The notes: a model not told the origin generated them from the sequence alone. A stretch of DNA of 37,309 bases from Microcaldota archaeon (GCA_027315135.1 DAHUYR010000028.1:1-37309); one strand, 5' to 3'. Shown: positions 23,774-31,974, counted from the stretch's first letter. A program made the numbers and translations.

Positions 23774-25345
23774 TCAGCCGTATTTGTAGAAGAATGCAAA
23801 GGTGGAGAAGTATAATATTGAGTACCAGAACAGCCAGACAGCTCCGGAGAAGTTGTTTACGACCATTGCAAAGATCGAAAGCACGAATAATGCTGATGCA
23901 AATGCGACCTCTGAGAAGGAGCTCTTAAGCGCGGTTGTCATGCGCGTACTGTTTTTCGCCAGGCCCCTTATCCATAGCGACGATGGCGCATTCGGGAGCA
24001 TTGCCGCGATTGCTGCCTTTGTCCTTATTATTGCAAGCGCAAAGTTAAGGAATAGAACCATCACTCCCTTCCTTATGGACTTGAACTGAAGCTTTATCAG
24101 AAGAATCGGCGCAAGCAGCGATACCGCGAACGCCATTATGCCGAGCGCCTCTATCGTGGCAGGCAGCGAACTTGATTTGAATAGGGCAGTTACATTTATC
24201 GAGGTTAGAGGCGCGGTGGAGGTTACAAAGACTATGAGCACTGAGACGAGAGTGAACATTACAAGTACCAATGAAATGTAGTTCATTCCGGATCCGTGAG
24301 TTATATAGTCTATATTCTGCAATGCTGAGAGCTTGACTGATTTGTCAGAAGAGGCCCTCTTGAAGAAGTAGTTTAGGAACTGTGTATCGCCGTAGTTGTA
24401 GCGCCACTGCTGCCTTGCCAGCTCGGTGAAGGTCTTTATCGGCTTGCCAAGCGCATATATTTTTGGGACGTATAGGCTCTTGTAATTGTGTATGTCTGAT
24501 TCGAAGCTGAAGAAGGTATCTTCTATAACATACTCTGGGAATCCGCCTATCTCCCGCAATGCGCTTGTCCTTATGACACCGCAGGAGCCTGCGAATATTG
24601 CAGTGTTATTTAGCGCTCGTGACGGCTGCACAAAATTGTAGAAGAATGCATCGAACAGGTTTATCGTCTCGGAGAAGAAGGTGCCCTTTGAATAGCTCTT
24701 CTCTGTCTGCACGTAAGAGAGATCCTTTATGCTGAAATAAGGCAGGAGATCCTTCAGGAACGCAGTATCTGTCAGATACTCGTCGTAATCGAAGATAGCA
24801 AGGTACTCCTCGCTGGCGGTTTTGATAAAATTGTTCAGTGCGCCTGCCTTGTATCCGCCTCTTGTCTTCCTGTGAACGTATAGTATGCCGTTTGCTTTTG
24901 CAAAGCCTTTGAGATCGGCGACAACGCTGCTCTTTGTTGAATCGTCGAGCAGATAGAAGTTGATCCTGTCTTTCTGGTAATCCAGCTCCCTGAGCCTCAG
25001 CATGTTCTTCTTTACAACAGCAGGATCCTCATTGTATACTGGCATGACCACAGCTACTGTGGGATACCTTGACAGAGGCTTCAGCTTCTGCTGTATCTTT
25101 TTTAGATATTTAGAGTATAGCTGCGATCTGTAGTACGAATAGGCTGTGAAGATGTTGAAGAATCCTGATGTTAATGAGAGCATCAGGAAGACCACTGCAA
25201 GCGCTGTTATCGTAATTGAATTGGCGTATCCTGCAAGATAGAGCAAATATATGGAGAACACAGCACTGCTTATAGTAAGTATAAGGAAGAGTGCTACCGG
25301 GATAAGCATCAATATATTGTTCTTTGTTAGAAGCATTTCGACCAT
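23774..25345 (-). CDS. Membrane-bound family 2 glycosyltransferase (processive type)
   Basis: This 523-residue enzyme resembles cellulose or hyaluronan synthases. Two N-terminal membrane helices (about 12-35 and 45-68) precede the GT-A domain with VVMPVYNED (99-107), LLDDS (D134, D135), the DxD region FDYDEY (185-190), IED (catalytic-base region, D276) and RQQWRY (Q312, R315), which approximates the Q(Q/R)xRW motif. Four to five more helices follow (from about 335). It should use a nucleotide sugar at the inner face of the membrane to build a polysaccharide or lipid-linked glycan. The product is unknown. Surface glycans for the S-layer are an attractive but unproven destination. Confidence 0.88.
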   Translation of the reverse strand: MVEMLLTKNNILMLIPVALFLILTISSAVFSIYLLYLAGYANSITITALAVVFLMLSLTSGFFNIFTAYSYYRSQLYSKYLKKIQQKLKPLSRYPTVAVVMPVYNEDPAVVKKNMLRLRELDYQKDRINFYLLDDSTKSSVVADLKGFAKANGILYVHRKTRGGYKAGALNNFIKTASEEYLAIFDYDEYLTDTAFLKDLLPYFSIKDLSYVQTEKSYSKGTFFSETINLFDAFFYNFVQPSRALNNTAIFAGSCGVIRTSALREIGGFPEYVIEDTFFSFESDIHNYKSLYVPKIYALGKPIKTFTELARQQWRYNYGDTQFLNYFFKRASSDKSVKLSALQNIDYITHGSGMNYISLVLVMFTLVSVLIVFVTSTAPLTSINVTALFKSSSLPATIEALGIMAFAVSLLAPILLIKLQFKSIRKGVMVLFLNFALAIIRTKAAIAAMLPNAPSSLWIRGLAKNSTRMTTALKSSFSEVAFASALFVLSIFAMVVNNFSGAVWLFWYSILYFSTFAFFYKYG

Positions 25346-25473
25346 TCTTTAAAAGCGATAATGATTACATTCGGCTATTATTTATTAATCTGTAATGCCT
25401 GTTAAGGTTTTATTAGTTTAGCGTATTTAAATAAATTTGTGTGCCGGGATGGCAGAATCCGGTATCGCGCCAG

Positions 25474-25486
25474 AAATTTTGGCGAA
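25474..25486 (+). other. tRNA-Ser intron 1 (position 30/31)
   Basis: AAATTTTGGCGAA is predicted to be cut after the second base of each 3-nt bulge, 25473/25474 and 25486/25487. The central helix is exon CGCC (25468-25471) with intron GGCG (25481-25484). The position inside the anticodon stem differs from the canonical 37/38 site. Confidence 0.85.
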
Positions 25487-25525
25487 ACTCGAGATCTGGT
25501 GGCCTTCGGGCCTTTTGGGTTCAAA

Positions 25526-25539
25526 AGATTTTCTGAAAA
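25526..25539 (+). other. tRNA-Ser intron 2 (T loop, position 59/60)
   Basis: AGATTTTCTGAAAA is predicted to be cut at 25525/25526 and 25539/25540. The central helix is exon TTCA (25520-25523) with intron TGAA (25534-25537). Removal restores a 7-nt T loop closed by TTGGG/CCCAA. Confidence 0.85.
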
Positions 25540-25578
25540 TCCCAATCCCGGCGCTTATGCGTAACACACGATGGTCTG

Positions 25579-25890
25579 ATGGACAGGAGATTCACACGTA
25601 AGAAGGAGAACTTCAAGTGCGTTCAGTGCGGCATGTTAGTCATGGGCAATGGCTATACGAACCACTGCCCCAGATGCCTGTGGTCCTTGCATGTCGATAT
25701 AAATCCAGGAGACAGGAAGAATAAGTGCAGAGGCATGATGGAGCCTGTAAGCACAGTTTACGGCAGAGTAGGATTCATTATAATGCATAGATGTCTGGAG
25801 TGCGGCGAGGAGAAGAGCATATCCGGATCGGCCGGCGATAATGCTGAGCTTATGGCAGACATCTCTTCTGCAGAGTCAATGATGTCCTGA
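25579..25890 (+). CDS. RNHCP-domain zinc-binding protein
   Basis: This small protein of 103 residues has the features of the RNHCP family: ENFKCVQCG (C14, C17), TNHCPRCLWSLHVD (C30, C33; the family's RNHCP reads TNHCP here), PGDRKNKCRGMMEP and MHRCLECG (C72, C75). The paired cysteines should bind zinc. The family is found in bacteria and archaea and its function is not established; RNA or nucleic-acid binding is a reasonable guess. The gene starts 25 bp after the tRNA-Ser gene and ends directly against the truD stop, with no base between the two convergent genes. Confidence 0.85.
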   Translation: MDRRFTRKKENFKCVQCGMLVMGNGYTNHCPRCLWSLHVDINPGDRKNKCRGMMEPVSTVYGRVGFIIMHRCLECGEEKSISGSAGDNAELMADISSAESMMS

Positions 25891-27123
25891 TCATCTTGTT
25901 TTTACAGAGAGTAAGTCAAGAGTGCTGCTTTTTGTTATCTCATTCACGAATATAGTAGCATAGGATCCTGGCGGAAGTGAGAAGTTAAGGTTGATGCTGC
26001 TCCCGCCCTGCTCCTCTGCAAAGGAGAAGTCCTTGAATGGGGCAAGAAGCGCGCGCATATCGCCTTTCATGGACAACTCAGGCATGCTCTTTATCATGAA
26101 GCTCTCCTTCGTTATCCCAAGCTTTTCCATCGCCTCTTCTGCGTAGCTGCTGATTGCAGACGGATCTGTCTTGTACCCTATGAGAGGCGCTGCGGGGAAG
26201 CCGTTGTCTGAAAGGGTTTTTGCGTCGGGGAAGCCGATCATGTTGCTGCCCAGGTTTATCTTTGATGTAAGGTCGCCTGCTGTTAACCTCGATTCAAGCT
26301 CTGCATTGAATATGTAGGATTCTACGGCGTGTATGAACAGAAGGCTTATCCCTCTCGGGATGGAGCGTATTGCATTTGCATAGTTTTTCTCCCTGGCAAG
26401 CGCACTTATTACATTGCGCTCGGCTTTGAGATATCTTGGGAAGTAGTCAAGCGCATTCTTGAAGTCCAGCTCCTGTCTGAGACGGTTCTTCGCAGCCACT
26501 GCATCGTTGTTGTTCTCGTTTTCAGTACCCACAAGAAACTCCATCACTGCATCCTCGAACCTACCCTCCATCAGGCAGAGCCCTATCGCAGCGTTGTTCA
26601 GTCTTGATCCGAACCTCTGCGCATCGAAGTAGTTTGGCATCCTTCCTCCCAGTTCACCTATCGTCTGTTCCACATCGTTATTCTCTATCCCGGTTATCCT
26701 TATGGAAAACGCGTTTCCTAGGTTGCTGCCCATCTGTATGCCGTTGCTCCTCCAAGCTCCGTTGATTGTAATGTCCTTTATTCTTGTATGCATAAGCGCC
26801 TCCGGATCCGCGCCGAAAATGCTTGCCAGCTGCACAGTCAGCGCATTTCTGTCCTTTATCCCGGAATAGCTTATGGACTTCCTGCCATGGCCAAGGCGCT
26901 TGGCTATCGTAAGCAGCGCGTTTATGGTGTTCCAGTTTCGCTTCTCAAGAACAAAGGTGCAGAACCTTCCGTCTGTGACCTCCTCTTCGTTGAGATCCTT
27001 TCCGGAATAGCTTTTTTGCAGCTCAAGCGCAATGCCGTTGCCTGTTATCTCCCTGACTATGAAGTCTTCAGGCACAGCCTTTGTTGTCCCACCGGTGCCT
27101 TTTGATTTTGATAGACAGAGCAT
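25891..27123 (-). CDS. truD: tRNA pseudouridine synthase TruD
   Basis: TruD converts uridine 13 of certain tRNAs to pseudouridine. The 410-residue protein is a complete archaeal TruD with PEDFIVREI near the N-terminus, KRNWNTINALLTIAKRLG, the catalytic segment SGIKDRNALTVQ (D91) and FDAQRFGSR, followed by the TRUD insertion domain and the conserved end NFSLPPGSYATIFVNEI. The ATG at 27123 is supported by the family-like N-terminus. It is divergent from the ProDH-like gene. Confidence 0.95.
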   Translation of the reverse strand: MLCLSKSKGTGGTTKAVPEDFIVREITGNGIALELQKSYSGKDLNEEEVTDGRFCTFVLEKRNWNTINALLTIAKRLGHGRKSISYSGIKDRNALTVQLASIFGADPEALMHTRIKDITINGAWRSNGIQMGSNLGNAFSIRITGIENNDVEQTIGELGGRMPNYFDAQRFGSRLNNAAIGLCLMEGRFEDAVMEFLVGTENENNNDAVAAKNRLRQELDFKNALDYFPRYLKAERNVISALAREKNYANAIRSIPRGISLLFIHAVESYIFNAELESRLTAGDLTSKINLGSNMIGFPDAKTLSDNGFPAAPLIGYKTDPSAISSYAEEAMEKLGITKESFMIKSMPELSMKGDMRALLAPFKDFSFAEEQGGSSINLNFSLPPGSYATIFVNEITKSSTLDLLSVKTR

Positions 27124-27247
27124 AAAATTACCTTATAAACCTTATTAGAAACTAATATATAGCTACAATCCAACATTAAATCCTATATATTAAATCTGTT
27201 TAGCATGTGCGACGTGCTTCCAATGAATTGTATTATTAAGTGGTATT

Positions 27248-28057
27248 TTGGTTGATTCTGAAACTAAGAACAGCGAACCCATAATGGAGAAGGTGCTCCA
27301 CAAGCTTGTTTCCAAGCATATTGCAGGGACTACTATGAGCTCTGCGCTTGACACAGCTAGGGGCATAAGCGACAGCGGGGTAAGCACCTCCATAATGTTC
27401 CTCAGTGGAACAGCGATGGAGAAACCAAAGGCAGCTTACGTGACTACCACTTATATCGAGCTGATACGGAGGATAGCGAGGCTTGGGATAGATGCGAGCG
27501 TGCATGTGAGGCTTGATCAGATAGGCTTAGGCATAGAGGATGCAGTAGCTATTGCAAACATGGAAAAGATAGCGACAATGGCGGAGAAGAGCAAGGTCTT
27601 CATTTGGGCGGAGGCAGGTTCCGCAAGCAAGCCTGTAATCAAGGAATTGGCAGCGATGAAGATAGGCATGGCATGCGGTTTAGACGAGGCTGAGGAGTAT
27701 CTGAACAATAGGAAGAGCATGAAGCATGTTAAGATACTGCTTGGAGAGGAGAGTAAGAAGGATAAGGAGGTAGCAAAGCGCATTGGAGGCATAGCAAAAA
27801 GGGTTGAAATGCCCGTACTGTCATCCGCTTCTGAGGAGCTGCTCTACAGGCTTGTCAAATCAGGAAGAAACGAAAGGAATTTAATCTTTGAATTCAGACT
27901 AGGATATAGCAAGAGACACCTCAGGAAAGCGCAAAAGAGGAAGGCCAAGGTGAGCGTCCTTGTACCTTTCGGAAAGGATTGGATGAATTATGCGATGGGA
28001 AACGCTCCTGAAGGTTATATGAAGTTCTTTGCAAAGAGGCTGTTTCACGAAGACTAA
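27248..28057 (+). CDS. Proline-dehydrogenase-like TIM-barrel protein
   Basis: The 269-residue protein resembles the flavin-dependent proline dehydrogenase fold: YIELIRRIARLGIDASVHVRLDQIGLG, then FIWAEAGSASKP, LIFEFRLGYS and a C-terminal VSVLVPFGKDWMNYAMG, where the family has YVPYGxxWxxY. The match is distant and some substrate-site residues differ, so proline as substrate is only a hypothesis. The start at 27248 is a TTG preceded by GTGGTA; an ATG at 27284 is an alternative. It is the first gene of a close-packed plus-strand run with an epimerase, GGGP synthase, an NFACT protein and RNase Z. Its 3' end overlaps the next reading frame by up to 29 bp. Confidence 0.7.
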   Translation: MVDSETKNSEPIMEKVLHKLVSKHIAGTTMSSALDTARGISDSGVSTSIMFLSGTAMEKPKAAYVTTTYIELIRRIARLGIDASVHVRLDQIGLGIEDAVAIANMEKIATMAEKSKVFIWAEAGSASKPVIKELAAMKIGMACGLDEAEEYLNNRKSMKHVKILLGEESKKDKEVAKRIGGIAKRVEMPVLSSASEELLYRLVKSGRNERNLIFEFRLGYSKRHLRKAQKRKAKVSVLVPFGKDWMNYAMGNAPEGYMKFFAKRLFHED

Positions 28058-29045
28058 AAGCAACGGAAAAGCGGTTAAGAAGGCTGCTGGAGGAGCTGAC
28101 AGCGGAGGAAAGACAGTTCTTGTGACAGGGAGCACGGGTCGCTTGGGAAGGGCGCTGATAAAGGAGCTTCTTGCCAAAGGTTACAAAGTAAGGGCATATG
28201 CCGAAAAGCTTGAGATGCTACAGAGCCTTGATTCCGGAGTCATACCTTTTGTAGGAGATATTAACAATATAGAGAAGCTTGAAAAGGCGGTTGAAGGAGT
28301 GTCATACGTCTTCCATCTTGCTGCGATCGTAAGCGAGTACAAAGCATACACTGACGAGCTTGTGCGGGTGAATGTAGAGGGCACGGCAAATGTGGTGGAC
28401 GCGTGCATACGCAACAAGGTAAAGAAGCTTGTATATACAAGCACTGTAGACGTGTATGGAAAAAAGAGAGACGAGATACTTACTGAAGAATCGGAGCCAA
28501 AGCCCTCAGACAGATACGGGCACACGAAGATGCTTGCAGAGAAGGAGATAATTGCAAACGGCCATCTGCTCGATTATACAATATTCAGGATAGGCACCAT
28601 ATACGGCCATGGTTTTGAGCAATCATTCTTCAAAGTGTTCAAGGCGATAAAGGAGCACAAGGCATACATAATAGGCAGCGGAAACAACCACTTTGCGCTT
28701 GTGCACATAGATGATGTAGTCAAGGGATTGATGCTCGGCATGGATGCTGAAAGCGGCATATACAATCTCAGCGACGGCATAGAGTATACGCAAAAGAGTC
28801 TGTTCGACTTTGCATCGCATGCTCTGGGAGCAAGCAAGATAGAGAAGCATATAAGCCCGGTCATAGTGTCCATTGTTGCCAAACGCAGAGGGCTGGACAG
28901 CGATGAACTGCGCTTCATAACTAGCGACAGGCGCATGTCGATAGAGAAGGCTAGGAAGAAGCTTGGCTTTGTGCCCAAGGCAAGGATTGAAAAGGAGGGC
29001 CTTGAAATGATAAATGACTTTGTAGAAAGGTACAAAAGGGGATAA
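28029..29045 (+). CDS. NAD(P)-dependent epimerase/dehydratase (extended SDR)
   Basis: The protein has up to 338 residues. The Rossmann motif VTGSTGRLGRALI (near 33-45), NVEGTANVVDAC and the catalytic YGHTK (Tyr/Lys pair) place it among the sugar nucleotide epimerases and related extended SDRs. HIDDVVKGLMLGM and IYNLSDG are family-typical. The substrate cannot be told. The start is uncertain: the first possible codon is a TTG at 28029, inside the previous gene, which adds a basic N-terminal extension (TKTKSNGKAVKK). The next GTG (28122) would remove the first strand of the nucleotide fold. A nonstandard start or a sequence error is possible. The next gene begins 8 bp downstream. Confidence 0.85.
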   Translation: MQRGCFTKTKSNGKAVKKAAGGADSGGKTVLVTGSTGRLGRALIKELLAKGYKVRAYAEKLEMLQSLDSGVIPFVGDINNIEKLEKAVEGVSYVFHLAAIVSEYKAYTDELVRVNVEGTANVVDACIRNKVKKLVYTSTVDVYGKKRDEILTEESEPKPSDRYGHTKMLAEKEIIANGHLLDYTIFRIGTIYGHGFEQSFFKVFKAIKEHKAYIIGSGNNHFALVHIDDVVKGLMLGMDAESGIYNLSDGIEYTQKSLFDFASHALGASKIEKHISPVIVSIVAKRRGLDSDELRFITSDRRMSIEKARKKLGFVPKARIEKEGLEMINDFVERYKRG

Positions 29046-29053
29046 TCCCCATA

Positions 29054-29872
29054 GTGCATCTTAGAGATGATTTATTGGATTATATGAATAAGAGCTGTGG
29101 AAAGATAGAGAAGTACATTTACGAAAGGCTTGCGGACAAAGGGGCGCTGATGTTCATGGTCGTCGACCCCGTAGATTACAAAAGCCCTGCAGATGCGATA
29201 AAGACGGCGAAGGCAGCTGCAGACGGCGGCGCAGATGTGATACTCATGGGAGGGAGCATAGGAGCGCAGGGAGAGCTGCTGGATATTGTGACGAAGCAGG
29301 TAAAGGAGCAGGTTGATGTCCCAGTAGTCCTCTTCCCTGGAAATATAGCTACATTGACGAAATATGCAGATGCAGTATACTTCATGTCTCTGCTCAATGC
29401 AAGGAACACGTATTGGATAACGCATGCGCAGATGCTCTCGGCTCCGATAGTGAGAGGGCTGGGCATAGAGCCTCTTTCAATAGGTTACATAGTCGTCTCG
29501 CCTGGAGGGACCGTAGGATGGGTTGGAGATGCGAACATGGTTCCAAGAGAGAAAGAAAAGATTGCGGCGGCGCTTGCGCTTGCAGGGCAGTATCTTGGCA
29601 ACAAGTTCATCCTTACTGATGTAGGATCCAACCCGCAGATGATGGGCTCCGGACCAGTCCCGCCAAAGATGATACGCATGGTGAAGAGCACTATAGATGT
29701 GCCGTACATAGTGGCAGGAGGAATAATGAATGAGGACAATCTGCGCGATACGCTGAAGGCTGGAGCTGACATAGTGCAGATAGGCACTGCGATAGAGCAA
29801 TCGGATAAGGCGAAGAAAGCTGCAGAGCTCTTTGCGCGGATAGTCAAGGAAGAGGGGAAGAAGAAACTTTAG
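29054..29872 (+). CDS. Geranylgeranylglyceryl phosphate synthase
   Basis: GGGP synthase joins geranylgeranyl diphosphate to sn-glycerol 1-phosphate, the first committed ether-bond step of archaeal lipid synthesis. The 272-residue TIM-barrel protein shows family sequences VVLFPGNIATLTKYADAVYF, SLLNARNTYWI, GYIVVSPGGTVGWVGDA and PYIVAGGIMNEDN. It matches the archaeal group rather than PcrB. The start is a GTG at 29054, 8 bp after the epimerase stop; an ATG at 29084 would cut ten residues. Co-transcription with RNase Z and the NFACT gene appears to be a housekeeping grouping. Confidence 0.95.
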   Translation: MHLRDDLLDYMNKSCGKIEKYIYERLADKGALMFMVVDPVDYKSPADAIKTAKAAADGGADVILMGGSIGAQGELLDIVTKQVKEQVDVPVVLFPGNIATLTKYADAVYFMSLLNARNTYWITHAQMLSAPIVRGLGIEPLSIGYIVVSPGGTVGWVGDANMVPREKEKIAAALALAGQYLGNKFILTDVGSNPQMMGSGPVPPKMIRMVKSTIDVPYIVAGGIMNEDNLRDTLKAGADIVQIGTAIEQSDKAKKAAELFARIVKEEGKKKL

Positions 29873-29881
29873 CTGATATTT

Positions 29882-30976
29882 ATGCGAGAAATAGCCTCGC
29901 TTGAACTGCATCTTGCGATTAAGGAATTGAAGGAGAGCATAGAGGGCGCTTTCCTTAAGAAGTTCTATGAGGATTCAAGGGATTCCTTCAGGTTCGTCTT
30001 CCATAAAGGAGAGAGGAACACCGCTGTCCATTGCCTGCTACTCAAGGCCTTCAATTCCACAAAGTACTCCCCTGAGCCTAGAGCAGCCACCTCTTTTGCG
30101 ATGGCAGTTAGGAAGAGGGTGGAGAATTCCAAGGTAAAACGCATCTACCAGTACGGCACAGACAGGATAGTGGTGATTGAATTCTATACGAAGGATGGAG
30201 ATTGCAGCTTGGTGCTGGAGATGTTTGGAAGAGGCAATGCCATGCTTGTCAAGAATGGCATCATAGACCTTTGCTACAAGCGCATAACATACAGGGACAG
30301 GGAGGTACGGTCAAAGGCAGCTTATGAGATTGTAGAAGGAAAGATGGGCATGGAGGAGACTGAGAACAGCCTTGTGGAGTTGGTGGAGCATGCCTGCTCT
30401 GAAGACGACATTCTGATAAGGTCCGTCTCTAAATACATAAACGTAGGTCCCGTCTATCTTGACGATGCGCTCAGGATGCACAAGATAGACCCGAAGGCAA
30501 GGGCGGATTCTGTTGACAAAGATCAGGTTGCTCTTGCAATAGGTTATATCTTTTCGAGGATAGCGGCGCCTGAGCCTGTTGCCTACGTGGAGAACGGCGC
30601 TTATGTCGACTATTCCGCATATCCTCTGGAAAAATACAGCAACCTACAGAAGGAGAGGTTTGCAGGCATGAACGAGCTTCTCGACGAATTCAACAAAAAG
30701 GGAAGAGTAGAAGAAGATGTGGAACATGGAAGGAAGGTATTGGAGATAGAGGCAAGCGTGAGCAAGCAGAGACAGCTTGCGCAGAGGTTTGCAAATGAAG
30801 AAATAGAGTATGCCGAGGTCGGGAGAAAGATCCTTGAGAACATGAATACACTTAATGCGTTGATAGAGGAGATAAGAGAGAAAAAGAAGCCGACAGTCGA
30901 AGAGCTGAACGCCATTTCAGAGGTGAAGGTCATTGCCATAGATCTTAAGAAGAAGACAGTGACAATAGAACTGTAA
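29882..30976 (+). CDS. Short NFACT protein (RqcH/NEMF relative without the C-terminal domain)
   Basis: RqcH/NEMF proteins bind stalled 60S/50S subunits and recruit tRNA for C-terminal tailing. This 364-residue protein has an NFACT-N-like region: IASLELHLAIKELKESIEG, AAATSFAMAVRKRV-type segments and QYGTDRIVVIEF with the conserved DR pair. A helix-hairpin-helix-like part and a coiled-coil segment (about 285-335) follow. It stops with VKVIAIDLKKKTVTIEL, the place where full-length proteins (550-700 residues) continue into NFACT-R. The stop is clean and the downstream gene starts at once, so this is a natural short form or a split protein. It lies 9 bp after GGGP synthase and just before RNase Z. 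Confidence 0.78.
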   Translation: MREIASLELHLAIKELKESIEGAFLKKFYEDSRDSFRFVFHKGERNTAVHCLLLKAFNSTKYSPEPRAATSFAMAVRKRVENSKVKRIYQYGTDRIVVIEFYTKDGDCSLVLEMFGRGNAMLVKNGIIDLCYKRITYRDREVRSKAAYEIVEGKMGMEETENSLVELVEHACSEDDILIRSVSKYINVGPVYLDDALRMHKIDPKARADSVDKDQVALAIGYIFSRIAAPEPVAYVENGAYVDYSAYPLEKYSNLQKERFAGMNELLDEFNKKGRVEEDVEHGRKVLEIEASVSKQRQLAQRFANEEIEYAEVGRKILENMNTLNALIEEIREKKKPTVEELNAISEVKVIAIDLKKKTVTIEL

Positions 30977-30985
30977 GTGAGGATT

Positions 30986-31879
30986 ATGCAGATCAAGATA
31001 ATTGCACTCGGAACAGCAGGTTCTGCACCCTCAAAGGACAGGAGCCTCCCTGGCTTCGCACTTATCTACAATGGAGAGGTCATACTCTTTGACTGCGGCG
31101 AAGGGACGCAGCTGCAGATGCTTAAGTATGGCGTAAATACATACAAGACAAAAGCAGTCTTCATAACCCATGTGCACGGAGACCATGTTATAGGAATAGC
31201 AGGCCTGCTGAGGACTCTTGCCATAAACAACAGGCAGGACCCGATAAACATATGTGTTCCTAAAGGCTATGAGAGCGTCATAGACAAGCTCAAGACCTTT
31301 GACAATGCGAAGATAGATTATAAGATAAATATCAACGGAGTCGGCAATGGGATAGTGTACAAGGGCCGCGGCTTTTCCATAAAATCATTCCCGCTCAGCC
31401 ATTCGATAGCGACAAAGGGCTATGTGTTTGAAGAGGATAGTAAGCTTAAGTTTGACAAGGAGCTTTGTAGGAAGCTTGGAATAAAAGGGATTATGTTCAA
31501 GGAGCTTAATGAAAACGGCAGCGTAGTTGTAAACGGCAAAAGGATAAGCTTGTCGAAGGTTGCCAAGAGAGTCAGTGGAAAGAAGATTGTTTATGCATCT
31601 GATACCCGACCAGTAAGCGCTACGGTAAAAGCCGCAATGAATGCAGAGCTGCTCATACACGAGTCCTCTTATGCAGAGGAGGAGAAGAAGCTTGCTCTGG
31701 AGAGAAAGCATTCGACTGCGCCTGAAGCTGCAACGGTAGCTAAAAAGGCGCACGTAAAAAGATTATTGCTTACCCACATAAGCGCAAGGTATAAAGATGT
31801 TAAAACACTTCAGACAGAATCCAGGAAGATATTCAAGAATACAGATATAGCAAGCGACGGCATGATAATATTAATCTGA
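30986..31879 (+). CDS. rnz: Ribonuclease Z
   Basis: RNase Z cuts the 3' trailer from tRNA precursors that lack an encoded CCA, as all tRNA genes in this window do. The 297-residue protein has the metallo-beta-lactamase site: THVHGDH (61-67), SHS with H139, YASDTRP (D206), HESSY and LTHISARY (H264), plus an insertion in the exosite region (about 145-200). An in-frame GTG at 30977 exists, but GTGAGG there makes a better ribosome site for the ATG at 30986. A tRNA-Val gene begins 24 bp past the stop on the same strand and could be transcribed with it. Confidence 0.95.
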   Translation: MQIKIIALGTAGSAPSKDRSLPGFALIYNGEVILFDCGEGTQLQMLKYGVNTYKTKAVFITHVHGDHVIGIAGLLRTLAINNRQDPINICVPKGYESVIDKLKTFDNAKIDYKININGVGNGIVYKGRGFSIKSFPLSHSIATKGYVFEEDSKLKFDKELCRKLGIKGIMFKELNENGSVVVNGKRISLSKVAKRVSGKKIVYASDTRPVSATVKAAMNAELLIHESSYAEEEKKLALERKHSTAPEAATVAKKAHVKRLLLTHISARYKDVKTLQTESRKIFKNTDIASDGMIILI

Positions 31880-31903
31880 GCTTCTAATCAGATTTCTTAT
31901 AAC

Positions 31904-31974
31904 GGAGGCATCGTCTAGTGGTAGGACGGCAGATTGACATTCTGCAAGCAGGAGTCCGATTCTCCTTGCCTCCA
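31904..31974 (+). tRNA. tRNA-Val (anticodon GAC)
   Basis: This 71-nt cloverleaf has acceptor GGAGGCA/TGCCTCC with discriminator A and anticodon stem GCAGA/TCTGC with loop TTGACAT, giving GAC. The T stem is AGGAG/CTCCT. The T loop reads TCCGATT, with C where nearly all tRNAs have U55. There is no intron and no encoded CCA. Confidence 0.93.

Larger units (their letters stand above)
25443..25553 (+). tRNA. tRNA-Ser (anticodon CGA) with two noncanonical introns
   Basis: The acceptor stem GCCGGGA/TCCCGGC with discriminator G and a long variable arm (GGCC-TTCG-GGCC) identify an archaeal class II tRNA-Ser. The mature anticodon arm is CCAGA, loop CTCGAGA, TCTGG, giving anticodon CGA. Two inserts break the gene. 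Intron 1, 13 nt at 25474-25486, lies between positions 30 and 31. Intron 2, 14 nt at 25526-25539, lies in the T loop between positions 59 and 60. Both sit in bulge-helix-bulge motifs: CGCC pairs with GGCG around bulges AGA and AAA, and TTCA pairs with TGAA around bulges AAA and AAT. Removal gives an 84-nt tRNA with T loop TTCAAAT. CCA is not encoded. Confidence 0.92.

Noticed and set aside
25443-25553. tRNA-Leu or a tRNA pseudogene
   Set aside because: The long variable arm first suggested Leu and the extra bases a broken gene. The acceptor stem, discriminator G and loop CTCGAGA fit Ser(CGA), and both inserts have correct splice motifs.
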